Source of the DNA: Pleodorina starrii
Lineage: Eukaryota; Chlorophyta; Chlorophyceae; Chlamydomonadales; Volvocaceae
NCBI GenBank assembly: GCA_030267565.1
Contig: BRXU01000023.1
Location: 248,001 to 312,000, forward strand
Length of the DNA stretch: 64,000 bases
Reading direction: 5' to 3'
In this document: one piece after another, positions 1 to 12,983 of the stretch
Numbering within the stretch: the first letter of the stretch is position 1
Layout: every line of letters begins with the position of its first letter
Translations under genes and position numbers: made by a program
The notes under the pieces: generated by a model
Told to the model about the DNA's origin: nothing
Seen by the model: only the letters and a program-made list of their open reading frames with translations
The model's database searches: none

Positions 1-324
1 TGCGGTGGCGTCAGGCGGGCGGGTGGGTGGGCTGAACCAAAGAGAAAAGGACGGAGAAAAAGGGCTGGGGTTGTGAAAGGGAGGAGCATACGCGACGCGA
101 GTCTGGCAACCCGCCGGAGCAGCGATGGCAGCTGGGTCGCGTTGTGGTACAGCGACAGCCGCTGGTGGCGGTGGTGGTGGTCCCGCCCGCGTGCCCATGC
201 CTGGGCGTTCAGGCTGGTTAGGTCGGGTCAGGCTGTTTTGAGTCCGGTTGGGTCGGATATGCGCCGCCCTCCCTCAAGACCCCGTGGTCCCCCGTGGCCT
301 TTCCAGCTCACCGCCCGCCCGCAC

Positions 325-3300
325 CCACCACTGGTTGCGAATGGTCAGGTCGTCTTGGAAGTAGAGCAGCAGGTCGAGGGAGGGCATGGTGCCGCCCGTG
401 AAAAAGTACTTGCTCATCCAGTCTGCAAGGGGTGTTATCGTTGTAGGGCAACGGCCGGGGCGGGGGGTCAGGGAGTGATATGCTCCATTATATAACAACG
501 GCGGGGTTATCCACGTATAGGCCGGAGCCCGGAGGGGGGCGGAGAAGTGCGGGAGGGGGAGGAGCGGACGGGACGGGGCGGGGGCGGCGAGGTGGGATGT
601 TTGCTTCTTCGGCGGCCCAGATCTCACCCTGCTCCCCAGTCTAACAAGGGGACGCGGGCGAGGCCATGTGCGCAGCAGCGGACGAGCGGTGAGCAGTTAA
701 GTGGCTACTGTGAATAATGAGCCTGAGCGACAAGGCAGCAGCAGCAGTAGCAGTAGCAGTAGCAGTAGCAGCAGAATCCACGCCACACGAGCGCCAACCC
801 CCGAGTGCCCAACACGGTCGGCCAACCGTCGCTTCCGGTGCCGGCTCCATCTGGCTCCTCGCCGCTCACCCTCTTCCGACGTGACTTCGAAATGGTACGG
901 CATAGAGCGGTGTACGAATATGTGCACGAAGAGCTTGCCGCCGGGCTGCAGCCACCGCGACACCTGCACGGCGCCGGAGCAAAGGCGAAGGCACGCATAC
1001 ATCCCCTGAACACCCCAGCACCCAAACAAACAAACAAACAACTGGACCTGAGGGCCGCATTTTCCCGCCGTTGTTCGCCCGAGTGACTGCTCTTTCCGCA
1101 AGTAAGGATAGCTGCAGGACAGCGCTCCTAAGGCCGCCCGGAAGGAATGACCTTGCCGTTCCCGGTGCCTTGGCAATGTCGGCAGGGCAGCTGCCGAGCC
1201 GCACCGGATCCCGCGCACGTCGCTCCCAGGCCCTAACTGCTCTCCCCCCCGCGCCCCCCCGCCGCCACGCCCACGGCCACGCATACACAACTCCCAAGAA
1301 CGTTTCTCCGCAATCTTGAAGCCGCCACGAAGCCGCTCTCCCGCAACACGCACGCACGCACACATACACATGCACACACACACATCCGCCCATGCACACG
1401 GGCTCTCACCTTGCCCAACAGCTTCTGGTAGTTCTTCATGTGCTCAAACATCTCGATCGATACCACCCTGTCGTACAGGTCCCCCGGCGCCTCGAGGTCC
1501 ACCACGTTGGCCGTGATCACCTGTTGGCGGTTGGGTGGTTGGCGGTTGGCTACTGGTTGACGTGCATTTCATAGGCGATGGCGCCCCTGGGGCTTTTCAT
1601 CCTCCCCGGATGCCGCTCCCGACCATATCCCGAATCCCGGAATCCGATTCCTGGATCCTAGATCCCGGGTTCCCGGGTCCAGCCCCAGGATATGTAACCA
1701 TTTTTACGGGTGGGGAACGGCCTTCTCAACCAAACCCGCGCCCGCGCCTGTTCCCGCGCGCACGGTGTCTCGTTCTCGCTGGCTGCACGACACTCGGCAG
1801 CCGCCTCCTCGGGGAGCCTTGCTCGTCCACTTCCCGCTTCCAAGCCAAACAGCCCAGCCGCCCCCAGAACTCCAGTTCTCCCACCGGCCTCGGATCCGGG
1901 CAGTGGGGGGTGCGGACTATCTGCGGAGCAGCCAACCCAACCGGCCCAACGACCCAACCGACCCAACCGACTCAACCGACCCAACCGCCTCGTCCCCACC
2001 TGGAGGTTGGTGATGCCCCGCTTGCGCGCCTCCTCATCGATGAAGGCCTTCTGGGTGGCCGAGTTGGAGACGGCGGTGAAGGTGGAGGCGGGGTAGCGAG
2101 CTGCCGCAAACAGCGAAAAGGAGCCCCAGCCGCAGCCCAGCTCCAGAACCCGCTGCCCCGGGGCCAGCTGAGCGCGCTCGCAGTACAGGTCTGCGCAGCA
2201 CACGGGGGAGGGGGCGGGTGCCTGGGCTCCTCCCTCCTTCAGCTCGTCTCCCTCCGCTCCTCCCTCTCCCTCCCTCAACCCCTCTCTCCCTCCCTCCCTT
2301 CGTCCCTCCAACTCTCTGCCTCCGCCCTTCACCTCCGTTCCACCGCTTCGGCCTCCTCTCTTGTGTCCAACCCCCCCCCCCCATCCCTCCCTCCCTCCCT
2401 CCCTCCCTCGCCGCCGCCACTCACCCAGCATGTTGTACTCGGCCTGCTCCAGAGAATCCCGCGGGGTCAGGTACAGGCAGCTGCTGTACTTGAGGTGGCT
2501 GCCCAGGCACAGCAGGTAGTACGGCGTCGGGATCTGGGTACGGCAGGGAGCAGGGTACGACAAGGTACGGCGGTGAGGTACAGGCGATTGATATGTCCGT
2601 CGGCGGCAGCTCGTCAGACCGGCGGTCGTGCGGTGAGCGGCAGGGTGCGGAGAGCGTTTTGATGCTGATGTGGGGATCTCACGACCTCACGACCTCACCG
2701 AGCGAGAGAAAACGTGGGAGGAGGAGAGAAGGAGAGGGGAGAAAGAGAGGGGAGAAGTCAACCCAAACTCTCGCTGGACCGAGGCTGGATTACGGCTACA
2801 GTATGGCTCCCCGGGTGTCACTGCGGTGGGGGGGGAGCACGCTGCTGGCTCCGAGTCGGCACCTCGCCTCGCCTCCGGCGTTTTCTCATCTATGCCTAAA
2901 CTTATGCCTGGCCCACTTTACTACAGGAGCTTTTCGCCTGCAGAGCTCCCTGTTGCAGTTCCTGTAGGCATCTGTCAGGACTGAAAAGGCGCGTGGCGTT
3001 CCCCCGTCCCGGACATCAGGCCGCATGCCTCTCCAGACAAACAACCTCGCAGAGGCCCCGCCCCTACGCCCCCCGCCCCCCACCCACTTCGTAGTGCTGC
3101 TCGTTGGCCTCAGCCGTGTTGATCGCGATCGGCATCTGCTTAAGCTCGTCCACGAAAGCTGTAATCTGGCGCAATCGCGCGTTCAGGTCCTTGGGCACCT
3201 ACAAGCAGGGCGTTTTTCAAGCCAAAGATTTGCCTCAGCTGAGCTGTATTTCAATATTTTGGCATGTCGTGCGTGCGTCCGAGCTTACCTCGCTCACGCG

Positions 3301-3450
3301 CACGCTCAACAAATACCGGATGCCAAATCGCAGGACGAAGTCAGGCACAATTCCAGCTTCTGTTGCGTCGACGAAAGCCTTGATAAGCGCGTTGTAGATC
3401 TTCCCAAGTCCCAGCTGCTGGCGCAGCACCCGCAACAAAGCGAGGAGCAT
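325..3450 (-). CDS. CNMT/CFA-synthase-type SAM-dependent methyltransferase (3' truncated by window edge)
   Basis: Seven exons read on the minus strand with matching phases: 3450-3289, 3198-3088, 2533-2425, 2190-2000, 1520-1410, 963-870 and 422-325, giving 292 codons. The product has the SAM-binding motif [14 protein letters not shown], the upstream QHYEIPTPYY and [13 protein letters not shown] segments, and the [14 protein letters not shown] motif. All are typical of the plant/algal coclaurine N-methyltransferase-like branch of the CMAS (cyclopropane fatty-acid synthase) family, which transfers methyl groups from SAM to amines or lipids; the real substrate here is unknown. The start is the ATG at 3450, which gives [20 protein letters not shown] directly ahead of the conserved region. 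Family members are about 350-370 residues, so the last 60-80 residues (after [12 protein letters not shown]) must lie left of position 1; I found no matching exon in 1-324. Introns carry simple repeats. Confidence 0.85.
1925..2415. repeat. Intronic simple repeats in the methyltransferase gene
   Basis: At 1928-1988 there is a degenerate tandem array of CCCAACCGA-type units. At 2225-2410 a pyrimidine-rich CTCCCT stretch fills most of the intron between the exons ending at 2190 and starting at 2425. The long open frames they create are compositional artefacts. Similar tracts occur at 723-775 (AGC/AGT) and 1340-1385 (CA-rich). Confidence 0.75.
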
Positions 3451-5509
3451 CCTGCCTGAAACGTCTACCGGTGTTGGCGCAATGCAATATCTGGGTCGCT
3501 AATGACGGACAGGTTATGATCGACGGGCCCGTGCACAGTAGTGGCTAGGTGCCTGGCAAGCTGAAATTTAACCAGTGTCGGTTATGACAAACCGTGCCAA
3601 CCGCTACCGAAGAACGGTTCACCGGGAACGTCGCTACGACATTTAGCATAGGGCGCCGCTGCGACAATGCTACAAAGCGCCTATCCCGTATTTTGAGGAT
3701 GAAAGTTGACAAGGTGTCGAACAACTTCCATGAGTGCATTTTCTGTTGCTGGGATAGAGAGCAGCGCTCTCAATGCACCTCTAGCCTACGTACTTATGTC
3801 AGGTGCACATCGCACCCGGAGTGTTCGGCAGCCCAGGCGAAACTCTTACCAGGTCCACACCCCTACAGAGGTCTGCTCAAGCGATTGACACCCGCTGTCG
3901 CGCCTGACAACGACTGAATGGATCGTCATACGGGGACCCAGATGCTAGCCCGTGCACCCAGTCGTTTTATGGGCAGGGTTGGGCCCCGTGCGCACCTCCA
4001 CGCTGCCTAGTTGCCCGCATCGGATAGTGCTTTCGTAGCCGCAGCAATCTGCCAAGCTTGGCATGTCGCCCCGCAGGGCTCGGAATCTGGAATAATCCAG
4101 ATTCCGAGGGCCAGCCTGATGCCGCGCACCTGAAGTTTTCCTGGAATGTTCTGGGATTTGTAACGACAAGTCGTAGTCGGCTAGTCGTTAATGGTTTGGT
4201 CGCTCATGAACTTACAAAGATCCTGCCTCCGTCGATACGCGCTATACGCTGTGCAACGCAGCAGCGCGCCGGGAAAGTCATCCTATCGCACGAGATTTTC
4301 GTAAACCTACCTTAAGTGGAATTTGTCCGACTAATCGCAAGCATAACACACGGACCCGAGTGCCCGACAACACCTGGCCTGGCAACACCTGCCGCGGGTT
4401 GCTGACCGGCCGGGGCTCACCGTCTGGATTGCCTCTCCATTCAGAGGGACAAATTCAACGCAGCAGTGGCAGCGCGGCGCGAGCAGCTCGCGACCCCGAG
4501 GCGCCTTGCCTTACGACAGAGCGGGCAATACGAACTGCGGGCCAGCCCACATGTACCAGCCAGGACGACGAAATAACCAGACACCGCAAGACCCCTTGCG
4601 ACAAAGTCGCCGCACGAGTGTCGGGCTGGAAATAGGCTTGTCGCGGGCGCGGTCCAAATTCCCGGATGCTGGCATGCGTTATGCAGGCCGCGCCGTGTCG
4701 TAACAGGTCGTAACTGCCAAGGGGGCCGTGTGACATGTGGGCGATGTCGCCCCAAACTCTGTTAGACTTTGCTGTGACAACTGTATACCTATTGTCATCA
4801 TGGTACCGTCTGCGTCGGAGCCTGCCTTAGCTGCTGTATGGGTGTATGAGAGAGAGAGATTGTTACAGTTGTACGGTATGGTCCCATTCTCCTCTGGGCA
4901 CCATCCGCACCACAGAACCTTCCAGACGATCCTCATTGGACAACTGGGATAGCTCTGCCTTCTAGGGCGGACCTCATCCATTCACCCAATCTACCACCGA
5001 GACAGAGGGTTCAGCGATCGCCACCACTCAAACGTGTGAATCCTGGTCAATCAACTCGGCCACCAACTCCACTCATAGCAGCTAGCCATAATCTCACACC
5101 CAGCGGTAGCCGGGGGTCTCCACAGGGATCGAACCTGTGACCTCGACTGTCCTAAGACCATGAGGTGTCACTAGACCAGACCAGACCATGGGTGTATGGC
5201 CACCAGCGCCGTACGCAATGACCGGTACACAATCCGAAAATTATTGCACACGCCTGAAGATGGAGTATTAATTAGATAGCGACAATTTGACATGGACGCT
5301 AGAGTGAGGTTATGATGAGCCACAGTTTGCAGTTGGTCAGGCCGGTCAGGCGTCAGGGTGTTCCCTAACGCCGCGTCACTGTTTGGGCATTGTGCAGTGG
5401 GGCACAATGGAGCCATATTCTCATATACGCAATTATTATTTTTAGATTGAGGGGCGTAGCCCTCGCTCTTTCACGGAGCTGCTGCGGAGCCAGTCTATCT
5501 GAGGCCGCT
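3451..5509. other. Divergent intergenic region
   Basis: This interval separates the minus-strand methyltransferase start (3450) from the plus-strand kinase start (5510), so it should hold both promoters. I see no supported coding exon. The only recognisable element is the SINE at 4849-5187. Composition is less GC-rich than the flanking genes. Confidence 0.6.
4849..5187 (-). mobile_element. tRNA-derived SINE with target-site duplication
   Basis: Read on the minus strand, the element starts with a tRNA-like head. It has an A-box-like TGGTCTAGTGA (5178-5168) and a canonical B box GGTTCGATCCC (5135-5125) inside a 5-bp T-stem, then a body of about 230 bp and a (CT)n 3' tail (4849-4858). Both ends are flanked by the same 11-bp direct repeat ATGGGTGTATG at 4838-4848 and 5188-5198, read as the target-site duplication of an LINE-mobilised SINE. 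Chlamydomonas is known to have tRNA-derived SINEs; membership of a named family was not tested. Confidence 0.8.
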
Positions 5510-8500
5510 ATGGGCAGCTGCCTTTCTTCAGAGAATGGAAAGCCTCCCCATGAATTCAATCCGACCGCACCTCTTGAGCTCACGACAGCTAGCACAGGAG
5601 CAGCGGTGTCGGGTCTTGATCCTTCAGGCAGGGCTGCGGGCGTCCCAACGCCACCACCTGCAGCGAGGGACTCTTCAAAGATCTCGGTCACGGTCGCGGT
5701 ATCGGAGGAATGTGGTAGCGAGCAGCCACAGTCACAGTTGCGTCTTCCTGTCAGCTCGGCTGTTCACGCAGCCTTGCCGACTCCAAGTCCGACTGCTTCC
5801 TTGCTCCCTCCACCTGCTCGACCGAAAACGACGCCGTTTGGGCCGCCAGAAAGCCGCATGAGTGGTAAGCTTGTTCCACTCTGATGCATCAGTCACAGGT
5901 CAGGACGGCAGCTACATTGTTATGCAATCGAATTTGCGCAGTCTACTCTGATACTGTGGAAGTGGAGCCAGTTGCCGACCCAGTGGTGACCTCTTTGCCG
6001 CCGAATGGGCAGCTGGCGTCGGCATCAGTCACGGTAAGCGGGACCCGTGACTATGGCTTCCTCACAACGGCTGCTGAGCGCACCGCCTGTGTGCGCATTT
6101 AACGCCTGCACCTGGGCTGCGTCGCGACGGCTCTCCTTACACACACCCCCACTCCCTCCGGTCCCTGTCCGGCCACGTGTGCGATCCCAGCCTGCGGGGA
6201 ACGTGCTGATGCACCTCAGCCGCGCCATGGTCTTGCGGAACCGTATGGGCCTGGGAGGCGGTGGGCCATCAGCCTCGGTGGACCTTGTGGGCAGCGGCAG
6301 CGGCGTCGGCACCGGCACCAGCGGGACCAACGGCATGGGCGGTCGGATCCTGCTCAGCGGAGCGCTGCCGCATCCAAACACGCCCCCGCCGAACGGCGCG
6401 GAGGGCTTCGCGTCGCCCTTTGGCGCTGGCGCCAGCGCCAGCGCCTACGGAGCCGAGGGGGGCGACTCGGGCGTCTTTGACGTTCCGGCGTCGATGGTCC
6501 CCAACAGCGGCATCGCAGCCACCAACAGCACGACCACCGCCGGCATCTCAAACGCTGCTCAGCCCATCCTCAACTCCAACCCCGGCGCCGACTACACGGG
6601 TGTGAGCTCCATTAGCGGGGTCTCCGGGACCTTGGGCTCCGCCGTCTCGGCGTTCACGTCGGTCAACAGTGCCGTGGGCGGCAGCGGCAACTTCACAGCG
6701 CCGGTGTACGGGCTGGGCGTGGAGGCGACGCTCAGCGAAATGCAGCAGATGGCGCTGATCGGGAGCGGCGGCGGCGGCTGCGTCTACATTGGGAGGTGGA
6801 GAGGCTGCCAGGTGGCCATCAAATTCATTGTCAGCAGGTACGGGCACGGATGGATGCCCGATGTACAATAATGGACGCTTGGCAGGGTCTTGTGCGCATG
6901 CCGGGAGCCTCGCAACCCGACCGGTGGGGCGGGGTAGGCTGCACGGTCGGAGATGGAGCTGAAGGGTGAAGAGTATCGGGATGAACTATGAGGGATGCAC
7001 GGGGGGCGGACTGGAGGGGCGTGTAACGGAGGTTGGGGTGGCAGCGGGAGCGGCGGCAGGGAAGGAAGGGGAAGCATTGCCAGTGGGGGCTGGTAGGTGC
7101 GCTTGCGTATGCACGCGGCGGGGAGGTGTCAGATGTGCTCCGGACGGGCGGCGGCTCGCGAGCTCCGCGCGCCGCACAGCTCAATAGGCGTCGCGTCGTA
7201 AGAGGAATGTGGCTCAGGTGGGTGGGCGCTGCGCTGGGGACTGCTGCAGCGCTGGGGTCCCAGCGGAAACGCCGGCGGGGTGTCTCCCTCTCCGCCAAAG
7301 CAGGCACCGCAGGGAAACGGCACGGCGGACAACGCAGCTCGCCCGCGCTTACTGTTCCACCAAGGGCCCCATTTGAGGGCCCCGCCTGACCATCGCCTCG
7401 CTTGGGCTTTGGCTTGCTCTCCATGACCCCCCCGGCCCCGCCGCGTTACACCCCCCGACCACCCTCCACGACAGCGACGATGACCAGCTCACTCGCAGTC
7501 AGCGCGAGGCACTGCTCAGTCGCCTCGCCAGCCACCCGCACGTGGTGCAGACGTACGCCACGAGCGTCACGCAGCTGACGGAGTCGATGTTCAAGGCGAA
7601 GGTTGGTCGGGCGGGAGGGCGTGGGCTGGAGAGGGGGCGGATAACGGGAGGGAGGGAGGTGCGGGCGCGGAAATCGCCTCCCTGGTCGCTGAACGCGTTG
7701 CCACGCGCTGTCCCCTGCGGGCTCGCTTGCTCGCAATGTGGCCTCTCCACGCCCTTTCGCCGGATGTTGATGTTCGGGTACCAGCGCTGCTGGGACAGCA
7801 GCAGCCTCACCCCTCCTGATGGCAACTCCTCTTGCCTCACCAGCCCCGCGACAGGACACCGTTCGCGCGGCGCCACCGCTACCCCGGCACTTGGCCTGGA
7901 CATATCATTCCATGAGCTCCCCGAACTGGACCCTCCCCCCCGGCGCTGGGAGTGATTGTGCGGCTGTGCGATTGCGACTGTTGTACCGCGACTCGTGTAG
8001 GACGGCGCGGCGGGCGACACTCATCCCGGCTGCATGACAGCTGCCGACGCCAACATCTCCCACGACCTGCTGGCCGGCCTGACGACGGGCTCCTGGATCC
8101 GCGGGGAGATGCAGATGGCCATGACCGGCGGCGGAGGCGGCGGTGTCAGCGCGGTGGGCGCGAATGCTGCAGCCGCCGCCGGCGGCGGCGGCGCGGCGCT
8201 GCCCACCATTATGGAGAGCACGCGCTCTTCGATGGGTTCGGCGTCGGCGCCCATGACGAGCAGCGGTCGAGGGGGTGGGGGCGCCGGCCACGACGGCGTG
8301 GCCCCCGGCTCCATCTCCGTGAACCACATCTCCACCTACGAAAGCGACGGACAGATGTCCTCATCATCGGTGACGGCGGGCCGGGGGCGGGCCGCCGATG
8401 GCGCGGCGGCCGCTGGCGGCAGCACGTTTCCGGCGGGGCAGGTGGGTTGCGGATCGTGGGCCGTGTGATGCGGCGGTGCGGCGGTGCCAGCGCGGGGAGA

Positions 8501-11500
8501 CAACGCATGGGCCGGCGCGGCAAGAGAGGGCTGCAGGTGCGCGGCAATACAACCGCGCCGCCGCCCTCCCCGCGCGAGCATCCCGAAGCGGAACAGCCCC
8601 CGCGTGCTCGTGATGTGTGGTGCTGACGCTTGCTGAGGTGCCCGGCGCCTCACGCCTTGAGGTTCTTCGCTCCCCAAGGCCCTGTTGGCCCGGTCCCAAC
8701 TCCCAAGCCGCGTGTGTGTCGCGCACGTTGCGCCGTCTTTTCCGGTGACACGCACACACTCCGGTGACACGCACACACTTCTTTGGCGTCCCCTCCCACA
8801 GACCGAAGGGGCAGTCTGTATGACCACGAGCGCCAACGTGTCGTGTCCCACAAGCGCTGCGAGCAGCAGTGTGGGAGGCGCGCAGCCGCGGAGTCCTCCG
8901 TTGAAGGCGCCTAACGGCGCGGGCCCGCACGCCCCGGGGCCAGTGCAGGGCGCCTCGGAGTCTGCGCCCACTTCGGGGTCAGTGGAGGAAGCCCCGGCGG
9001 AGGGCGGGCAGGCGGCTACGAATAGCGGCGATGGGAGCGGTCGGCGGAAAGGCACGGGCCTTGCCGCGGCCGCGTCACCCACATTAGCATCGACAGCGGC
9101 AGTAGCAGCGGCGGTAGCCGCAACAGCTGTGGGAGCCGCCCTGGCAGCGCAGACTGCGATGGCGGAGTCTGCTGCAGCGGCGACAGCTGTGACGGGGACA
9201 GCTGGGGGCGCCAGCGGCGGGCCGGCGGCGGGGAGCACAGCAAGCGGGCGAGCCCCTGGATCAGGGAATCCTGGCGGGGCGGACAGCTTTGACGCATCCT
9301 TTGTCCGTGACCACTTGGTGCGTTTTTGCGCTGGGTGGTGGGCGGTCGGGGCTCCCCGGGCTGGCGCTCTAGGCATGCTTTCGGCTCGTTAATCGCGGGT
9401 TTGGCGCCGCGCGGTGTTATTCCTGATGACAGCATGGCACGCGGGGGTTGTATGGTTGGAGGTCCGCGGGACTGAATAGCGCGCAATGGCAAACCAGGTC
9501 GTGCCCTGGAACAGCCGGGGCGCGTGGAAGTTTTGGGGAGCCGTGCGGCGGGCGCTATACCTTTTTGTAGGAGGGGGCGGTGCGTCCTGTTGCGGGTTGC
9601 GGTTGCGGGTGGGCGCACGTGCGCCCAACACGGGGTCGGCGACTGCTTTGCGCTTTTCCTGCGGGGTCCATGTTTTCCTCCAGAGCGGGACTACCACCGG
9701 CGTAGGAGGCTCCTGTCAATGGAAGGTTAAGGTTTTGCGTCAGCCGTGCTTGGAAGGGCCCACAACGCAATGCACCCCCACCTTTCACAGCAACAGCAGC
9801 TGCTGCTGCAGCTGCTGCTGTTGCTGGTGGGTGCGCCATTGCGTTGGCTGCGGCTGCTGTGCTCTCCCGACACGACCCACGGGGCGATTGCGATGCTGCT
9901 GTGGGCCAAAGCCCTCCGAGCCAAACGCTGTTGCTGTCTCAGCTCACCTGCTTCTTCGCCTCTGGACGCGGTTGTCGCCCTTGCCTGTCCGACCCCGGGC
10001 TCGCAGGGTCGCGCCAAGTACTCGATCCACGAGGTCCTGCGGCAGCTCGGAGCTCACGAGGGGCAGTTCCTGACCATGGTGGTCATGGTGCGTGTGCTGT
10101 GACCCAGCCGGGTGTGCTGGGGGCGTTGGCTGCTCCGGGGCCCTGACATGCACATGCAGGCAGCCACGAAGGCGCCGCAGGAAGGCGCATAGTGCTCGTA
10201 GGCTAGGCTGCTGCTCGTGTCCGTTAAACGGGGACGGGCGGTCGGGCTGGCTGGCTGGGTCTCCTGCTGGCAGCCGCTGGCATGACACTTGACGCTGGTA
10301 GCCGACGCCGCCCCAGCCCCACCTCACACCGCTGTCGCCGGCCTGCGCGTCACCTTCCGGCCCGGCCCGGTTCGTTTCGCAGGAGTACTGCGACGGAGGG
10401 AGCTTGTTAGCGGCCCTGAAGGAGGTGAGCACCGCGGGGGCTGGCCATGGGGGCGTACCGTGGGGGCTGGCCGTGGGGATCTCGCATGGCATCCCTAGCG
10501 CGCACATGGACTGGCAGCTTGCTGCTTGACGCGGGGCCCATGGCCGCCCTCGCCCTCGTCCTCCCCGCACTGTCCCAGCGCTGCGGTTTCATCTTTATTG
10601 CCCTGCATTTTGTTGGTATGTGCCGCGCCCGCAGCCCGCGAAGCAATCAAACACGCGAACTGGCCTCCGCTTGCCAAGACACCCCGCATCCTCCCAACTG
10701 CTCTCACCCGTCCTTCCGCCACGCACCCGCACTCCGTCTCTCCCCCACATCCGCTTTCCCTCGAACGCCTCGTCGGGCCCGCTTTCCCCCGCCCTGCCCG
10801 CAGGGTCCGTTCCACCGGGACACCACCTCCTGGAGTCCGCGCATGTGGTTGCGGTCCACCGTGCGTACGGCACTGGAGATCGCGCACGGCATGCAGCACC
10901 TGCACCTGTCGGGGCTGGTGCACGGGGATCTCAAGCCCGGCAATGTGCTGCTCAAGGTGCGGGGCAGTGCGGGGCGGTGCCAACCGGCGCGGTTCGGCCC
11001 GGTGCAATGCGGTGTGGCCCACCGGGGCGGTGCCACCCACCGTCCACGAAGGCAACACATCCCGGGGGCCTGCTCGGGGAGGGCGAGCGCGGCAGGGCTC
11101 TCCGGGCCTCGCACACAGCCGTCAGGTTGACACGACAGCAGCTGCCTCGCATTACAGCAGCTGTCCCGTCAGACTGGCAGCTGCGGCTCGGATGGGGATG
11201 TGGGGCTTAGCGACCAGGATGCGAGGGACCGTCCCACGCGTCCTTACAAGCGGCCTCCCTCGTTCGCTATGGCGACGGGTGTTGTGCTCTGTCTGCGTTC
11301 GGCTTCTCTGCCTGGTATGCTTGGAAGGAAGGACACGCCGGTTAAGGGTTGCCGGCGCCGGTGTCGTCGACCCGCTTTTGCTTTTGCCACAGGGATCGAA
11401 TCAGGACAAGCGGAAGTTCGTGGCCAAGGTGCGTGGCTTGGGAATCATCCGCACGTGTGTGTGTGTCGTTACAGTATCTGACCGGGCCCTGACGCTGGCC

Positions 11501-12983
11501 AGGGGCTGCTGACCCAGCCCCGACGGCAAGCTTGCGCCGTGCAACCCATGCATGCAAGCCCCTGGGAGCGGCCAGTCCGTTGTCGACCGCAGGAAAGGGT
11601 GTTGAGCGGTGATGGCGGCCCCCCACGTGCGGACGGTGCCGAGGCATCGCAGCACTCACCCTGTTGTTGCCCCTTGTTGCCATGCGCTCCTTTCGGGGCC
11701 CCAGGTGAGCGACCTGGGCATCGCCCATCCGGTGGGCTCGGCGGACGAGATGGCAATCGACGACGGCCAGATCGGATCGATAGCCTTCATGGTGCGTCAT
11801 ATCTGACATGGGCTGGCTGTTGCGACGAATTCTGCGCGGACTGAATGGGCCAGGGGTGCGGGTCGCTTGTGAGCGACTGCGGCATGCCGCTGTGTGAACG
11901 CAATTCGGCTAGGGAAGGGCCGCTGCAAGGGCCGTGAGAGCGGGTGGCTGTGAGCCGCCTGCCTTGACGGAATTGCCGGCCCGGCAGCACCCACCCCTTT
12001 GCACTTTGCGACGGTGTGCCGCGTCCTGGGGCGGCTGGACCATTCCTGCTTGCTCGAGATCCTTTGTTGAAGCCATGCCTGCCTGTCGAGTCGCGGCGCA
12101 CCGTTTCCTGCCGGCAAAGTCTGTTTCGTTGCGATGTGAACCGCCGCCCCTGTCCTCCAGGCGCCTGAGGTCTTCCGCGGTCGCATCATGAAGGCATCGG
12201 ATGTCTACTCCTTTGGCGTATTGCTGTGGCAGCTGGCATGTGGAACAGGTGCGGACACTTGGGACGAGCGCGGAAATGGACTGAACTTGGCGTTGGGGCG
12301 AGGTGTCCTGCGCTGCCGCGCGCTCCAAAGCCATGTCGGTGCGCATACGCCCCGCAGCACAACCCCCATCCGTTTACGAAACGCCGGACACCGCCTTGCG
12401 ACCCAATCAAGGTACAAGGTCGCGCATCCACATTGGCGGCGCTGAAGCCCACGCTGCTGTGCTGCACACTGCCAAAAAAACCTCCGGCAGGCCCTGCACC
12501 GTCTCCACGGTGACCTCTCGCACGCACCAGCAGCTCCCGGCGTGGCGCGGCGCAGCGCTGTCCCTGACCCGTTCTGCCGCCTGCCCTGCCGCTGCCGCAG
12601 GCGCCGCACCCTTCGAAGGCGCCCACCCCGTCGCCATCGCGCTGGGCGTCTCGGAGGGCAAGATGGTGCTCCGCTGGCCGCAAGGCGTCTTCAGGCCCCT
12701 GCAACAGCTGGGCGAGCTTTGCCTGCAGACGGACCCGGCGGCGCGGCCGTCGTTCAAGTCGGTCGTTGGCGCCCTGGAGAAGCTGGAGCGCCACATGCAG
12801 CGGCTGGCGGCTGTGGCGGCCGCGGGCCCGGGGCAGGGGCAGGGGCATGCGGCCGGGGGCTCCGGGGCCCAGGCGAACAGTTCCTTGATGTCGTCGGCCT
12901 CCTCGGTGACGATACCGACGACGCACGCTTCGCCGGGCACCCCGGGGCAGGCGCCGGTATCTGGCACGCCGCCGGCGGGCTGA
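5510..12983 (+). CDS. TKL-type protein kinase with acylation-type N-terminus
   Basis: Exons: 5510-5864, 5912-6033, 6191-6837, 7475-7601, 7855-7951, 8041-8441, 8802-9317, 10007-10087, 10383-10424, 10804-10956, 11393-11428, 11705-11791, 12161-12248 and 12601-12983, giving about 1,044 residues. The ATG at 5510 gives MGSCLSSE, a classic N-myristoylation/palmitoylation signal. Kinase landmarks are the Gly loop IGSGGGGCVYIG (about residue 349), VAIK lysine (about 369), an alpha-C/beta4 segment in exon 4, hinge EYCDGG (783), catalytic loop HGDLKPGN (836), DLG in place of DFG (862) and APEV (889). The loop lacks the Arg before Asp, so this is a non-RD kinase. Roughly residues 418-755 are an Ala/Gly/Ser-rich insert between beta4 and the hinge. 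The family is the large algal TKL/MAPKKK-like group. Substrate and pathway are unknown. The first intron would be only 47 nt, so exon 1/2 joining is the weakest part. Confidence 0.82.

Noticed and set aside
5115..5187. Functional tRNA gene on the minus strand
   Set aside because: Box A/B and a T-stem are present, but no proper 7-bp acceptor stem or anticodon arm can be folded. The unit continues into a body with a tail and TSD, so it is a SINE head.
5884..5911. Kinase exon 2 starting at 5899
   Set aside because: With phase from exon 1 it hits a stop after about 17 codons. Starting at 5912 restores the frame needed by exon 3.
8336..9376. 346-codon minus-strand ORF opposite kinase exons
   Set aside because: Ala/Pro/Arg shadow of GC-rich exons 8041-8441 and 8802-9317; no motif.
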